Origin: Chrysoperla carnea
Taxonomy: Eukaryota; Arthropoda; Insecta; Neuroptera; Chrysopidae
DNA: 64,000 bases
Direction of reading: 5' to 3'
Assembly: GCF_905475395.1 (NCBI RefSeq)
Contig: NC_058337.1
Coordinates: 29,784,983 to 29,848,982, forward strand
In this document: one piece after another, positions 49,801 through 59,260 of the stretch
Numbering within the stretch: the first letter of the stretch is position 1
Layout of the letters: every line of letters starts with the position of its first letter
Notes under the pieces: model-generated
What the model was told of the DNA's origin: nothing
What the model saw: only the letters and a program-made list of their open reading frames with translations
Database searches by the model: none
Position numbers and translations under genes: made by a program

Positions 49801-52800
49801 AATGTAAACAAATAATACATACTCCAGTTCACCTATCTATTATGTTCGTAGATTACACTTAATCTTTCATTTATCTATCTGTGTCTATTGTGGGTGACAT
49901 TTCGTTTATCTTCATTAATGTTAAAAAAATTAATTTCATGAATAATTTCGTTAATTTCATGATGTTAGAAAATTGTAACTAACTGCAATATGTAGTTTTC
50001 GCGGCACTCTTTGCGCGCGTATGATACCAATTCATTATTAACATTTTTTTATAGCGTGTCTAAAGAAGTATAAATTCAAAAATATTTTTAAGCTTAGATA
50101 ATTACTGTCACACGAATTAAGTATCGATGGCGCACTGCTCTCTCTGTCTCAAAAATACTGGTCTCCTAATTTCTGAAAGTGTTAAATCGATTATACCATG
50201 TTTTTGTAAAGCGATTGATGAATATTAGTTTTTATTTTTATTGCATAAAATATTCAACACGACTTAGCAAGCTTAACTTGGTCGAATCCAAAGCAGAGCG
50301 TGGTTTCGATATAAGGAACTCTGCGCTACTTTGCTGTGTGCAATAATATCGTAATAACATGTACCGATTCTGCAAAGGATCCAAATACCAAATTTTCAAG
50401 ACCAGAACTGCATTGAAATTCGTCAGAGAGTAACGAACGCCTAGAGAAAGTTTTGGGGTCTTATACATATTTTTTAAAGCATCTTACCAATAACCCTAAA
50501 ACGTAAAGTATGGGATGTATGCATTCTACCAATGATTACCTACGGTACGCAATTATCGGCCCTGACTATCTCACATTACAAAAAGTTAAGAACGTGCCAA
50601 AGAAGTATGGAAAGAAGTATGCTAAACTTTAAGCGCAGGCACAAAATACCTTGTCATAACATTAGAGCAAGAACAAAGTCAAAAGATGTTGTAGTTAGTA
50701 TCAAACAACTGAAATGGAGATAAGTTGGACATGTTAAGACAACAGATGGACATTAAAATCTAAATATCAGATAGCATTCTTGCCTGTATACGCGACCTTC
50801 TCCTCTATCTTATACTCTTTGGTCGATCCATGTAGTTTTTGGAATTTTGTATGGGGTTTTATGACGTTAAGTAATTTATCATTTCTCAAATTTCTGTTAT
50901 TATTAACTAATGTATTTTTAGTGCGGTAATAACATGAACTTCTCCCGTTAAATCCCTTGATTTTTTAAATAATCATTTATAAACAGTTTTATGTTTTAAT
51001 TATAAAGTAATCGTTTGATTAATTATACAGGAAGTCTTCCTATTGAATAATGATAAACATTTTTATCATAAATGGACAATACCATTAACAATGACACATG
51101 GTATGCAAGGGAATTTCGAAATTACATCCAATGTTCAATATTTAATGGAAAATGAAGACAATAAAACAATAACTTTGGAATCAGCGGATTTAGATAAAAC
51201 TTGGCTTATTTTAAATCTTCAACAAGTTGGTGAGATTTAATTTCCGTTACAGTAACATCTTTTAATTATATCGATCTATCTATCTAGCCCCTAAAGAATA
51301 TTTAAAGTAACTTCTTTTTCTATCTTTTATCAGCTACGAAGCTACAAAATTTAATTTCAAAATGTCACCTTTTAAGCTTAGCGTTTCGTTCAACAATAAA
51401 AAGCGCAAAAATGTATCAACTTATTTTGGGGAGGATAAGGAAAATACAGTACTTAATTTTCTCATAAGGGGGCAGTTTTATAGTCAAACTGGGGTCACCT
51501 ATGTGTTTTTTCTTAAAGAAACTACGGATTTTTTAGATTCCTGTACTTTGTCGCAAAAAAGCAACTTCTGAACGAAAATTTTTGGTCATAGACCTGAATT
51601 CGACCCTTGATTTCAGTATTTAATAGCCGGAGGAGCTGGTGCGGCAAGTTTCATGCAGTGTTTGATTTTCTCATTAAATTGTTAGATATAGGATCTATAG
51701 GAGCATTTATGTATGTGTTTGACCCATCCGGGAAGAGGGGGTGTCAGGTCCTGCGCATAATAGAAAGGTGTAAAAAATATGGCCCAAAAAATGTGTGTGA
51801 ATCATATGCAAACAAACATTAATCGAGAGTTTAGGTTATTTTAATACTAAAAATAAATAAGGCAGACACTTTTAAGTAAGCTTAAATTAAAAAAAAACGA
51901 GGAGGAAAGGCCAGAAGACCATGCCAAGGTGGTGGTGTTAGCGGCAGTGGTTTCGAATAGAGTAGTGCCTTTTTGTAAATATGTTTTATTATATGCAATT
52001 AACACGCTTTTTAAATGGTAGCGTGAATCATGCGCTTCATAATGTACTTAAAAAAATCAATTTTGGGGTGTCAATGTTTGTTTGACTATAATTCACACCC
52101 TTTTTGGCCCTATTCTTTTGCACATTTTTTTTTCCGCAGGACCTGATGACCCCATGAAGGTTAAAAACTGTAAGAATAGGTATAGTTGAAAAATATTTCA
52201 TACGTTGTTTTTTGTTTTCTGTAGAAAAAAAATATTATTTTGAGAATTTAACGCACAAATTTCAAAATCAGAACCATAAAATTGAGGTCTAGAGAAAATA
52301 TTTTTCAAACAAAAGAAACAATGAAGGACATGAATCTGCTATAAACATATTGTAGTTGATAAAAAAAAAATTCCAACTTAAATCACATTTTATATTTTCA
52401 GGATATTATCGAGTGAATTATGATAATGATTTATGGCAACGAATTATCGATGTGTTGAATAGTGATCGTTACGAAACAATCCATACACTAAATCGTGCTC
52501 AATTAATTGATGATATATTTAATTTAGCCAAAGCTGGTTTAGTTAAATATGAGCAAGTCTTTGATTTAATTGCTTATTTAAATCAAGAAAGTTATCTAAC
52601 ACCATGGTCATCAGCAATAATCAATTTAAGTTTCTTGAAACAACGTTTTATTGCTAATAATGAACATCTTGAGCCATTAGTTACATTTGTAAGGAATCTA
52701 GTTGAAAATCAGTATCAAGAATTTAAAGATTTTAAAATTGATCCTACGAAAGAAAAGGCTAACGTTACAATGTATCGTGCGAAAATTGTTTCTGCAGCTT

Positions 52801-55800
52801 GTGAATATGAAAATGAACATTGTGTTAAACAATCATCTGAATTATTTAAGGAATGGAAAAAAGACGGTTCAAAATTGTGAGTATAGTTGGTTTTGTCTTT
52901 ATATGGGACAGTACAGTATATACGCTCAAACTGGTTGGGCAGCTTATGGGTTTGAAGCTCGTTCTGTAGTTAACCAATCAAAAAATAACTTAAACAAGAG
53001 TTTCATGGGGGACATAATATTCTGACATCAAATTGGATCTAGTTCTGCGAGTTAGCCATGATAGATTAAAATGATGAATAGTTATTAATTTGGGCACATA
53101 ATTATAGCACACGAATTTTGTCATTTTTGTACTAATTATATTCAAAACTACTTATGCACATGCATATAGCCCAGTCTCCTGGTAGGTTTTGTTGTTGTTG
53201 TTGTTGTTGTTTTTTTTTTTTTTTGCGAATGGCTTAAAATACTATTCTAAGGGATAATTTTGTTTTTTGAATAATTTTTTTCGAGTAGGAGGTTGACTCT
53301 AAAAATAAAATGTATGCCGGAAAAGATAGTGGTTTTTATGCTGCTTCACCTGTTTTTGGTTTTTTTGAATTATTTCCAGAAAATCATTGCGTTTTTAGAC
53401 CAAAAACGCAGTTATTTAAAAAAATCAAAATAGGTCTTGTAGATTTAGTTCAGTATAACTTAAAAACACCATTCAGTGTAAATTTGGTCAATATCTAATA
53501 TATATACGGACTTCGGAGCTAACTTTGGGCCACGAAAAAGTGGTAAGTTTTTGAGAATTATTAGAATTATTTTAGATTGGTCAAATTTTAAACGTTGTTA
53601 GAGTATACTACGACCCAACTTTTGCCACCAGCCGATTTATTTGATCTCACCTAGAACCAGAGATATTTTATTTTCAGCCATTTGCAATTTTTTCTTGAAA
53701 AGGGCTCGATATTGACTACTAGGTGATTGACTTAATAGTCACATAACTAGTTTTGGGTGTAAATTATACAAAAATGCAAAATTAATGTACTATTATAATA
53801 AAAAAAAAAAAAAGTATTAGAACATTGGTTGTCATGGACACTCTAGAGTGCCATTTAATACTTATGTCGCTATGGTACTTCGGAATCCGATAGTCTATTA
53901 TCACTTTTACATAACTATTGTCACTTTTTTTAACAGCACCGTAACGCCTGAACGAATGTAATTTGTTACCGTTAATAGAACTAATATAAATTTTTGACTT
54001 AATTGAGAATTAAACACTCAATCGTTTATTATACGTGCTGTGTGCACCGATTCAGATGTAACCACCCTCTTATTTTGGATTTGTTGATCGATCAAAATCA
54101 TTTTTTCCCCAAAATGTACTACTCGAAAAGGTCTTTCAAATGGTTTATGAATTGAGTTTGAACCATATATTCCTGGTTTCTTATGTCTTATCTTAATCTG
54201 AGAGAATTTCGTCAATATAATGCTCAGATCGTTTGCTGAATATTAATAAGTTAATCAGTTACCTTCACGATAGAAAACAGGCCTTAAACTATCTACCAAG
54301 TTGCTTAAAATGACATCACTGTATTAAATATTTTCAATTGCTTTAGGATTCCAGTTGATTTACGAGGTACGGTGTATTGTGTAGGTATACAAAATGGTGA
54401 TAAAGATGACTGGAACCATTTATTTAACGAGTTTACGAAAGCAAATGTTGCTGCCGAACAAGTTCGTATTATTAACAGTTTAGGATGCAGTTTGGATAAG
54501 GAGATACTAACCAACTATTTAAAGAAAACTATTGAAGTAGATTCAGAAATACGTAGTCAAGATGCATCGTCTGTATTTAATTCAGTATTGAGGACTCAAA
54601 CTGGTATTGACGTAGCTTTAGAGTTTGTTAAAACATCATATGAACAAATAAAAGAACGGTAAATTAATTATTTCAATTCAATGAATAACTATAATAGAGA
54701 ACTTGCATTAATTTTTTTGTCACAAATTCATATATAAATGAAAGAAAAATTCATCAAGGTATATTAACGTAATTTTTTTCTAAATTAATACCACCATTTT
54801 GTTATTACTTATTAATAAAAAATAGTTATATTTTTGAAAAAAAAAAACGATAGTGACGTATTTACACCCGTTGAAGTTGTGGTCCAATCAAAATCACGCT
54901 AAATTCACACTTCCAGCTTGTTTCTATGGAAAATTACTTTATAATATAGTGAAAGCAAATGAGTAACAAACCATTAATCATTCTGGATGTTATTTTATCA
55001 TTTCGCACTGCGGTGGTGTTGCTAAAGCGATGTGTTGACGTCACTGGTGTTTGAATTTATAGTTTAGAAAAGCCATTATCAATCAATCAATTTAAAAAAA
55101 TTTAATTTTTTGTAAACTTTCGAAAAAATTAAAAACGTGCAACTTCTCTATTGTACTCACTAATAATATAAAAGTTTCAATTCAATTTAAAGCCCAGAAA
55201 TTCATTCTGCTATGTCTATTTAAACGAGACCCTGTGAATGGCCAAAGCATTAGCCAGTCAGTTCATTGAATTTTGTATTACTTAGACGACTGAATATCAC
55301 TCAGGCCACTAGTTGAACGGCGCCGTTTAGTACAAACGCTAAATTGTTCATTAGACCCGGTAAAATATAAAATAATAAAAATTTAGTATCTTAAAAATGA
55401 AATTTTTTGAACTTTTCTGAATATTATATTTTATTTCGAGTTGATCGGTGAAAATCCTATCTTTCTAGCATGTATAGAACAGAAAATTGTTATTTTTGTG
55501 TGATTTTCCTTGCGCTCTCTTTACAATTAACAATCAAGCACTTAAAATGCAATTAGGGCAAAAAATTTTGCGAAATGTTGTTGGGTAATTTTTTCATTCA
55601 TTTTTTGAGGAATGAAAATCGTAAAAAAAGCGTTTTTTCAACTTTTACTAATTTTTTATTCGAAAACTGGAGGGTTTAGAGAAGTTTATTATTACCCCAA
55701 TTATAAGATAAAATATCCGGGTCGACATTGAAAGGCTATAATTAAAAATAGCTGCGACAAATATACTGATCGATAATAGTATACTAACGCAAGATCAGTA

Positions 55801-56908
55801 CACGATAAAAATAAGTCGTGTCTTGCTCTTGGTAGGACCTACTATATATCAATTTATCTGATTATTTAAATTGTTACCAGTTACGGAGGATCGAAACAAC
55901 TTGGAAGTATTATTAGTAGTCTTGGATCAAGATTAACAACAGAGGAACAAATTAAACAAGTAAGATTTTTATCATTTTTATTTAGAACCGAATTTTTAAA
56001 ATAATCTAATTGTTTATATAATAAATATTCATAACAAATAATTTTTTATCACTTTAAGCATAAAATATTTCCAATGATAACTAACTCAATAACTAGCCTG
56101 ACACGGCCGCCCGTTTCACTGGGCTTAAAAGTAAAAAACACCGCTTTATAGTCTCCACCTCTCTTGATGTGCATAGTTTTCAATTTTTTTAAATGTAAAA
56201 ATTATAAAATATAGCTCATGTGTTATTCTTAAGTATGAACTATATTGCTGTACAGTTTCATTAAAAACCATTCGCTAGTTTTAGCGTGAAAGCGTAACAA
56301 ACAAATAAACAAACATTCTTACTTTCGCGTTTATAATATATATAGAGATAGAGATATAGAGATATTGAGATATAGAGATATAGAGATATAGAGATATAGA
56401 GATATAGAGATATAGAGATATAGAGATATAGAGATATAGAGATATAGAGATATAGAGATATAGAGATATAGAGATAGAGATAGAAAAGAGATATCACTTT
56501 AAGCATAAAATATTCCCTTACCTATATAATTTCTAAACTAAAATGAGAACCTCTAATGCCATAATTATCGGTACTGGGCTTGTGCACACAAATCACGTTT
56601 TGGAGTGGCGATTATGTTTTTAATTAGAAAGTCTAATTATAACATGCTTTAATTAAAAAAACTTTTTGTTTTAGTATGAAGAGTTTTTAAATGATCTGGT
56701 TAAAAAACCAGAATATGAGGATGTTGCAGTGACTTCGAGGCAGACCATCCAAAATGCGCGAACCAATTTGGAATGGAACACAAAATATGGACATACTGTT
56801 CATCAAATTTTAACTGATCATAATAAATCAAATAATGCTGAAATGCAGAAAATCAATGTGTTTATGTTGCTAACAACGATACTTGTTTGTATATACAATC
56901 TTTTTTAG
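37406..56908 (+). CDS. aminopeptidase N, M1 zinc metallopeptidase, complete, 12 coding exons
   Basis: Zinc exopeptidase that removes N-terminal residues from peptides; predicted 944 aa (2835 nt over 12 phase-compatible exons). The signal peptide [18 protein letters not shown] is followed by the M1 N-terminal beta domain ([28 protein letters not shown]), GAMEN at residues 302-306, HELTH at 338-342 with Glu361 18 residues later (zinc site), and catalytic Tyr425 in [15 protein letters not shown] (579-586) opens the C-terminal ERAP1-like domain. The final 30 residues, a polar stretch [10 protein letters not shown] then [18 protein letters not shown], look like a GPI-anchor signal, as in insect gut aminopeptidases. 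All catalytic residues are present. The start at 37406 follows an acceptor-like TTTTTCAG; the upstream ATG at 37319 lies in repeat A and would bury the signal peptide. Many introns carry transposons. A second M1 gene faces it tail to tail. Confidence 0.95.
37898..38822. mobile_element. hAT element, 925 bp, internally deleted, perfect 8-bp TSD
   Basis: Both ends carry the 17-bp terminal inverted repeat TAGAGATGAAACGGATA with no mismatch. The element lies between identical 8-mers ATTAATAT (37890-37897 and 38823-38830), the hAT hallmark. Sub-terminal regions repeat ATCCGG / CCGGATA words many times. Inside, on the minus strand, only the end of a transposase remains, so the element cannot move by itself. 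It sits 11 bp past the exon 1 donor of aminopeptidase N. Confidence 0.93.
38103..38440 (-). pseudogene. hAT transposase C-terminal fragment
   Basis: The minus frame reads [15 protein letters not shown] ... [20 protein letters not shown] then [15 protein letters not shown] and [10 protein letters not shown]. This is the hAT C-terminal dimerisation domain (LSAP.S.V..ER.FS, R..L.P...E.L.FI). The DDE catalytic core and BED finger are missing. Stops lie just upstream near 38445. Confidence 0.88.
39068..40137 (+). mobile_element. 5'-truncated R4/Dong-like LINE inside a TAA repeat
   Basis: A (AAT)n tract at 39068-39113 is followed by the last third of a non-LTR retrotransposon ORF, a 3' UTR of about 320 bp, and then a second AATAATAACAACAATAATA tract at 40072-40137. 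The restriction-like endonuclease type and the insertion inside a TAA microsatellite both match the R4/Dong clade, whose Dong member targets TAA repeats. Base composition is clearly less AT-rich than in the neighbouring introns, so it is probably a younger insert. Confidence 0.75.
39127..39752 (+). pseudogene. LINE ORF C-terminus: zinc knuckle plus restriction-like endonuclease
   Basis: About 205 residues of retrotransposon origin. [18 protein letters not shown] is a CCHC knuckle (C-x2-C-x8-H-x4-C). The PD-(D/E)xK-type nuclease follows: KPDIVL, then [31 protein letters not shown] and [13 protein letters not shown]. Reverse transcriptase is lost by 5' truncation. The open frame extends back to 38934 only because it reads through the microsatellite; that part is not element protein. 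Confidence 0.8.
40331..40492 (+). CDS. aminopeptidase N 1, exon 2
   Basis: [20 protein letters not shown] then [12 protein letters not shown], the strongest N-domain signature of M1 peptidases. Acceptor TTTTAG, donor GTATAG. Confidence 0.92.
40596..40780 (+). repeat. repeat family E copy
   Basis: ACAGGGTGTCCTGTTATTGA, then ATGAATTCACAGAGCTATCA and TCATTAAATTAGTAG, colinear with 31848-32140. Confidence 0.55.
40930..41400 (+). repeat. repeat family B, unit 1 of a tandem pair
   Basis: TGTCTGTAATCAAATCTTAT, TTTGACCCACTTTCCGGTTT, then TTAAGGAACAAG, ending with CAATTACGAACGCAAGTTGA and GAATATGAAGGTCTTAGTC. It is followed at once by a second colinear unit. Confidence 0.58.
41401..42060 (+). repeat. 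repeat family B, unit 2 with foldback
   Basis: Repeats CATGATCTGATGTTCCCATC, the TTAAGGAACAAG foldback (41579-41782) and CAATTACGACCGCAAGTTGA / GAATATGAAGGTCTTAGTC. It differs from unit 1 by an extra inverted insert (see 41798-41995). Confidence 0.58.
41798..41995. repeat. near-perfect inverted repeat, about 75-bp arms
   Basis: Left arm AATTGTTTTTACATTCCATT ... GTGAAAAACATTTCAAAGAA ... TTTGCTTT, right arm its complement ending at 41995. In unit 1 the left arm is present and the right arm absent, so the right arm is an inverted copy inserted between CTCGTATC and CAATTACGAC. Confidence 0.75.
42400..42702 (+). CDS. aminopeptidase N 1, exon 3 (GAMEN)
   Basis: [27 protein letters not shown] and [12 protein letters not shown]: the substrate N-terminus-binding motif GAMEN. 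Confidence 0.94.
44258..44441 (+). CDS. aminopeptidase N 1, exon 4 (zinc site)
   Basis: [44 protein letters not shown]. The acceptor is the second AG (44256-44257); the earlier AG at 44242-44243 would create an immediate stop. Confidence 0.94.
44963..45929. mobile_element. pogo-like (Tc1/mariner superfamily) element, internally deleted
   Basis: Inverted ends GGGGAGCGGAGG (44963) and CCTCCGCTCCCC (ending 45929), each bordered by TA as expected for a TA target duplication. Motifs like CTGTACGGTATTAGCC recur near both ends and inside (two adjacent copies at 45885-45919). The minus strand carries the C-terminus of a transposase. Size 967 bp; not autonomous. Located in intron 4 of aminopeptidase N. 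Confidence 0.72.
45271..45402 (-). pseudogene. pogo-type transposase C-terminal PHD-like finger
   Basis: The minus frame reads [41 protein letters not shown], stop. Cys/His spacing (C-x2-C, then C-x2-C-x4-H-x2-C, then C-x2-C) is a PHD-like finger, as found at the C-terminus of many insect pogo/DDE transposases. An in-frame stop lies shortly upstream, so only this piece is left. Confidence 0.72.
46254..46360. mobile_element. small foldback MITE
   Basis: CCTGAGTTACCTATAAATGA and its complement (TCATTTATAGATGACTCAGG) form arms ending at 46360, with AAAAGCTTA / GCTTTCAGCTTTT inside. Related in style to the family B foldbacks. Confidence 0.6.
46765..47030 (-). repeat. repeat family A, partial copy, minus
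   Basis: TTTAAACTTTTGTTCTATCT, ATGGGTCCTACGGACCCAAG, AACACCTATACCAAAATTTT and TTTTTAAGCGTCACAAACTT, ending in the ATGGTATA terminus. The part beyond the AAACTTTTGTTCT end is missing. Confidence 0.68.
47553..47659. repeat. inverted repeat
   Basis: TTTTTGTCTATCATTTGGAG ... GATAAAGGTAAGT is complemented by ACTTATCTTTATCC ... AATGATAGACAAAGATAAT; arms about 40 bp. Confidence 0.6.
48328..48487 (+). CDS. aminopeptidase N 1, exon 5
   Basis: [19 protein letters not shown] to NWIGYNK, containing the catalytic Tyr. It follows exon 4 after an intron of nearly 3.9 kb that contains the pogo-like element. Confidence 0.9.
48548..48629 (+). CDS. aminopeptidase N 1, exon 6
   Basis: [17 protein letters not shown], then [10 protein letters not shown]. 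Only 60 bp of intron separates it from exon 5. Confidence 0.9.
49482..49653 (+). CDS. aminopeptidase N 1, exon 7
   Basis: [15 protein letters not shown] ... [16 protein letters not shown]: end of the catalytic domain (W-T.QPG-like motif with Phe in place of Trp). Confidence 0.92.
50496..50765 (+). mobile_element. LINE reverse transcriptase C-terminal fragment
   Basis: The frame reads [20 protein letters not shown], then [17 protein letters not shown] and [19 protein letters not shown], followed by stop, VGHVKTTDG. This is the region downstream of the RT catalytic core in insect jockey/RTE-type elements (CILP..TYG, Q..MERSMLN, KWRW.GHV). It belongs just upstream of the part preserved at 22086-22309. 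Dead remnant in intron 7 of aminopeptidase N. Confidence 0.72.
51031..51229 (+). CDS. aminopeptidase N 1, exon 8
   Basis: [19 protein letters not shown], then the beta-sandwich hinge domain, ending WLILNLQQV before GTGAGA. Confidence 0.9.
52402..52876 (+). CDS. aminopeptidase N 1, exon 9
   Basis: [32 protein letters not shown] and [19 protein letters not shown]: start of the helical ERAP1-like C-terminal domain with its two conserved Cys. Confidence 0.93.
53187..53225 (+). repeat. GTT microsatellite plus poly-T
   Basis: About seven GTT units followed by a T run of roughly 15; simple repeat in intron 9 of aminopeptidase N. Confidence 0.8.
54347..54658 (+). CDS. aminopeptidase N 1, exon 10
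   Basis: [50 protein letters not shown]1-like domain. Confidence 0.92.
55881..55959 (+). CDS. aminopeptidase N 1, exon 11
   Basis: [20 protein letters not shown] then TEEQIKQ, acceptor TTACCAG, donor GTAAGA. Too short to appear as a clear frame by itself; supported by phase and homology. Confidence 0.88.
56205..56340 (+). mobile_element. RTE-like LINE 3' end
   Basis: TAGCTCATGTGTTATTCTTA, then TAGCGTGAAAGCGTAACAAA and CATTCTTACTTTCGCGTTTA: third copy of the family at 6795-7120, in intron 11 of aminopeptidase N. It runs directly into a microsatellite, as expected for an RTE tail. Confidence 0.62.
56341..56483 (+). repeat. 8-bp microsatellite (AGAGATAT)n
   Basis: About 17 units of AGAGATAT with few errors, directly at the RTE 3' end. 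A long minus-strand frame of Leu/Tyr/Ile/Ser over it is an artefact of the repeat. Confidence 0.92.
56675..56908 (+). CDS. aminopeptidase N 1, exon 12 (C-terminus)
   Basis: [38 protein letters not shown], then the polar spacer and 18-residue hydrophobic tail; TAG at 56906-56908. Confidence 0.9.
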   Translation, partial: YEEFLNDLVKKPEYEDVAVTSRQTIQNARTNLEWNTKYGHTVHQILTDHNKSNNAEMQKINVFMLLTTILVCIYNLF

Positions 56909-57173
56909 ATAGACAAACCTGTTTATAATTAAAATGTAAAATAATAGTAGTATGTTATCTCAAAATTTTTAATTAAAAACTCGGATTCTCCTTTAAGCTA
57001 CCAAAATATGTGATCAGGAATAATTGATAACGCGCAAACAACAGTTAGGAGGTTGTTAACAACATTCATTTAATTTATTCTCTTAAATTGATTAAACGTT
57101 GTGGATAAACAAGAAAGAAGTGTGTACAGCTCCCATATGAAATTAAAAGCAATTTCCTATATTATTATTATTC

Positions 57174-57179
57174 AATAAA
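57174..57179 (+). promoter_or_regulatory. possible poly(A) signal of aminopeptidase N 1
   Basis: AATAAA 266 bases after the stop codon; first strong candidate downstream of exon 12. Confidence 0.45.
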
Positions 57180-58928
57180 CATTTTTTCACATGTTTCAGT
57201 GTTAAATACCTAATTTCAATTTCACTTAAGGTTGATCGGGCATTAAAGTCATGTGATGATAATAATCTGAATTTTGATATGTTATTAATTGTTAGATAAC
57301 CATTGACAACTAATAATAATATAAATATTTATTATCTGTCTATGTTTTAGCTCATATTTTTGAAAAAAATTGACGCAAGATTTTCATGTATTTAATCATT
57401 AAAATGTTGTGAATATGTCGAATGAACGCTTACATTTTAATGTTAATAATGTTGCTCAATCTTCTAGAGATTAAAAAAAATTATACTTGTATAAATTAAA
57501 TCTTAAAAAAAATTGGCTGACGAAGAGTTTATTAACTATCTTAATAAGAATTTTAAAAAATTTACGTAAATTTTTGTCCGCCAAGACGGACAGAGTCATA
57601 AGACGATTTATTATTTCTATTAATAGAATAAATAATTAAACTAGTAAAATCATAAGTGGTATTAGATTCTATTTAAATTTCAATAATTTACAGATTAAAA
57701 TTTAAATTTCTATTGAAATTTAGAGTTTACTTTAAAATTGTAATGTACTATCAACCTTGTTGTCCGTATTGTCAACAGTGTACTGTCAACCTTAAAGATA
57801 AACCTTATTTATGGTTTAATTTTCCAATCAATAACTTTGTAACTTTACAATATGTTTCTTTAAAACTTTTGGGAGTTGTATTTAGCTGACGTGTGCCTTT
57901 ATACTTAGTTGAAGTGTGCCAATATTTTTATGCAAATGTACTATTATTTAAAAAAGAATAAAGTTATTTATTTTAATTCTTACAATATCTATTAATTTTA
58001 ACCTTTGGTGTGAATTAAATACAATAAGATTTTGCTTTACTGAAAAGTAAAAGTATTGTGCTTAGAGTAAAAAAAAACTTTATTGAAATCTCTTTTCGCA
58101 TATCTTGTACACTTTAATAACTGCTCTACTCCCTTTTATTCTGTTAGAATAATAAAAGAATGGATATTCGTCAATTGCTTGCTGCCACTTTGCGTAGCAT
58201 AAGTATCATATGGATAAAAAAAAAAACGTATTTTTTTAATAAATATTTGTGAGATGGAGGAACGTAATTGTGATACCACAACACAGAACATAATAGGTAT
58301 CAAAAGTATGAACCATCCAATAATAAGAACTTCCAAGAGAAAAAAACAATGACTCAGTTAGTCCTAAATATAAGCTCATAAGCTCATTTAGGTTTATCAA
58401 TGTTTGTCGAAACAGCCAGCATTTAACTTAGCAAAGAAATGGTTTATGTGTTGACTTTGGTTCTGTCCCCTCCTTTAGAAATCATCACTTCGCACCGTAA
58501 ACAATTTAACGTTATATTATTTTGGTATTTTCCGGTTTCCAAAAAGCCATATTAAAATTTATGTTTGGACGATTAAAAAAAATCGAACCTTTATATTTGG
58601 TGATATTTAATAAATAATAATGTTATTTAATACAATTATTACTTTCGGAAATCGGAAGGTTGATGCATTAGTCGATATAGAAAGCAGCAGGTCTTTTTCA
58701 AAATACACTCAAATAACATTTCCTTGTCTAATAAATTGGATAAGTAATAATAACAACCAGATAAGTGTAAAAGATAATTTTATTTTAATGAAAATTATAA
58801 TTATAATTTCACTTTTATACTTCTTTTATATTTTGATACAAAATTAAACAAGCAACAAGCACTCTTACTTTTTATTTACAGATATTTGAAAAATGAATTA
58901 AAAAATTGATATGCGCACATTACTCAAA
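57180..58928. other. intergenic gap between convergent aminopeptidase genes
   Basis: AT-rich, no exon recognised on either strand. Some pairing between ATTTAAATTTCAATAATTT and AAATTTCTATTGAAATTTA near 57670-57722. Short frames at 58136-58336 and 58620-58847 show no family features. Confidence 0.5.
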
Positions 58929-58934
58929 TTTATT
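58929..58934 (-). promoter_or_regulatory. possible poly(A) signal of aminopeptidase 2
   Basis: TTTATT on + is AATAAA on the coding strand, about 95 bases past the predicted stop. Confidence 0.38.
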
Positions 58935-59026
58935 TATACTATTTTAACACAAACCTGCAACTAACAAATCTTTGAATTTGAATGGACATAATGAAAACTG
59001 ACATATTGATGGCCTTGATGGTTGAA

Positions 59027-59260
59027 TTACTCTTCGCGTAAATATGGATTGATAGGATCAAATATTTTGTCAGTAGAAGTAGTAATGTTATCTATGGAAA
59101 TATTATCCTTTTTTAATGTTTTATCTTCTATCTCTGACTTTCGGGTAGTATCTTCTATCTCTGATTTTCGAGTAGTATCTTCTATCTCTGACTTTCGAGT
59201 AGTAATAACTGCAGGATGCTTCAGCATTCGATTTTTCTTTAATGATACATCTTGTTTCAT
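59027..59260 (-). CDS. aminopeptidase 2, predicted tail exon
   Basis: MKQDVSLKKNRMLKHPAVI, three TTRKSEIED repeats, then DKTLKKDNISIDNITTS to NPYLREE and stop. Acceptor GTTGATAG at 59261-59262. No homology to M1 peptidases; membership in this gene is inferred from phase, strand and the open frame ending soon before a poly(A) signal. Confidence 0.55.
   Translation of the reverse strand: MKQDVSLKKNRMLKHPAVITTRKSEIEDTTRKSEIEDTTRKSEIEDKTLKKDNISIDNITTSTDKIFDPINPYLREE

Noticed and set aside
56261-56506. 81-residue minus frame rich in Leu/Tyr/Ile/Ser
   Set aside because: It is the translation of the AGAGATAT microsatellite, which stays open in every frame; no protein features.
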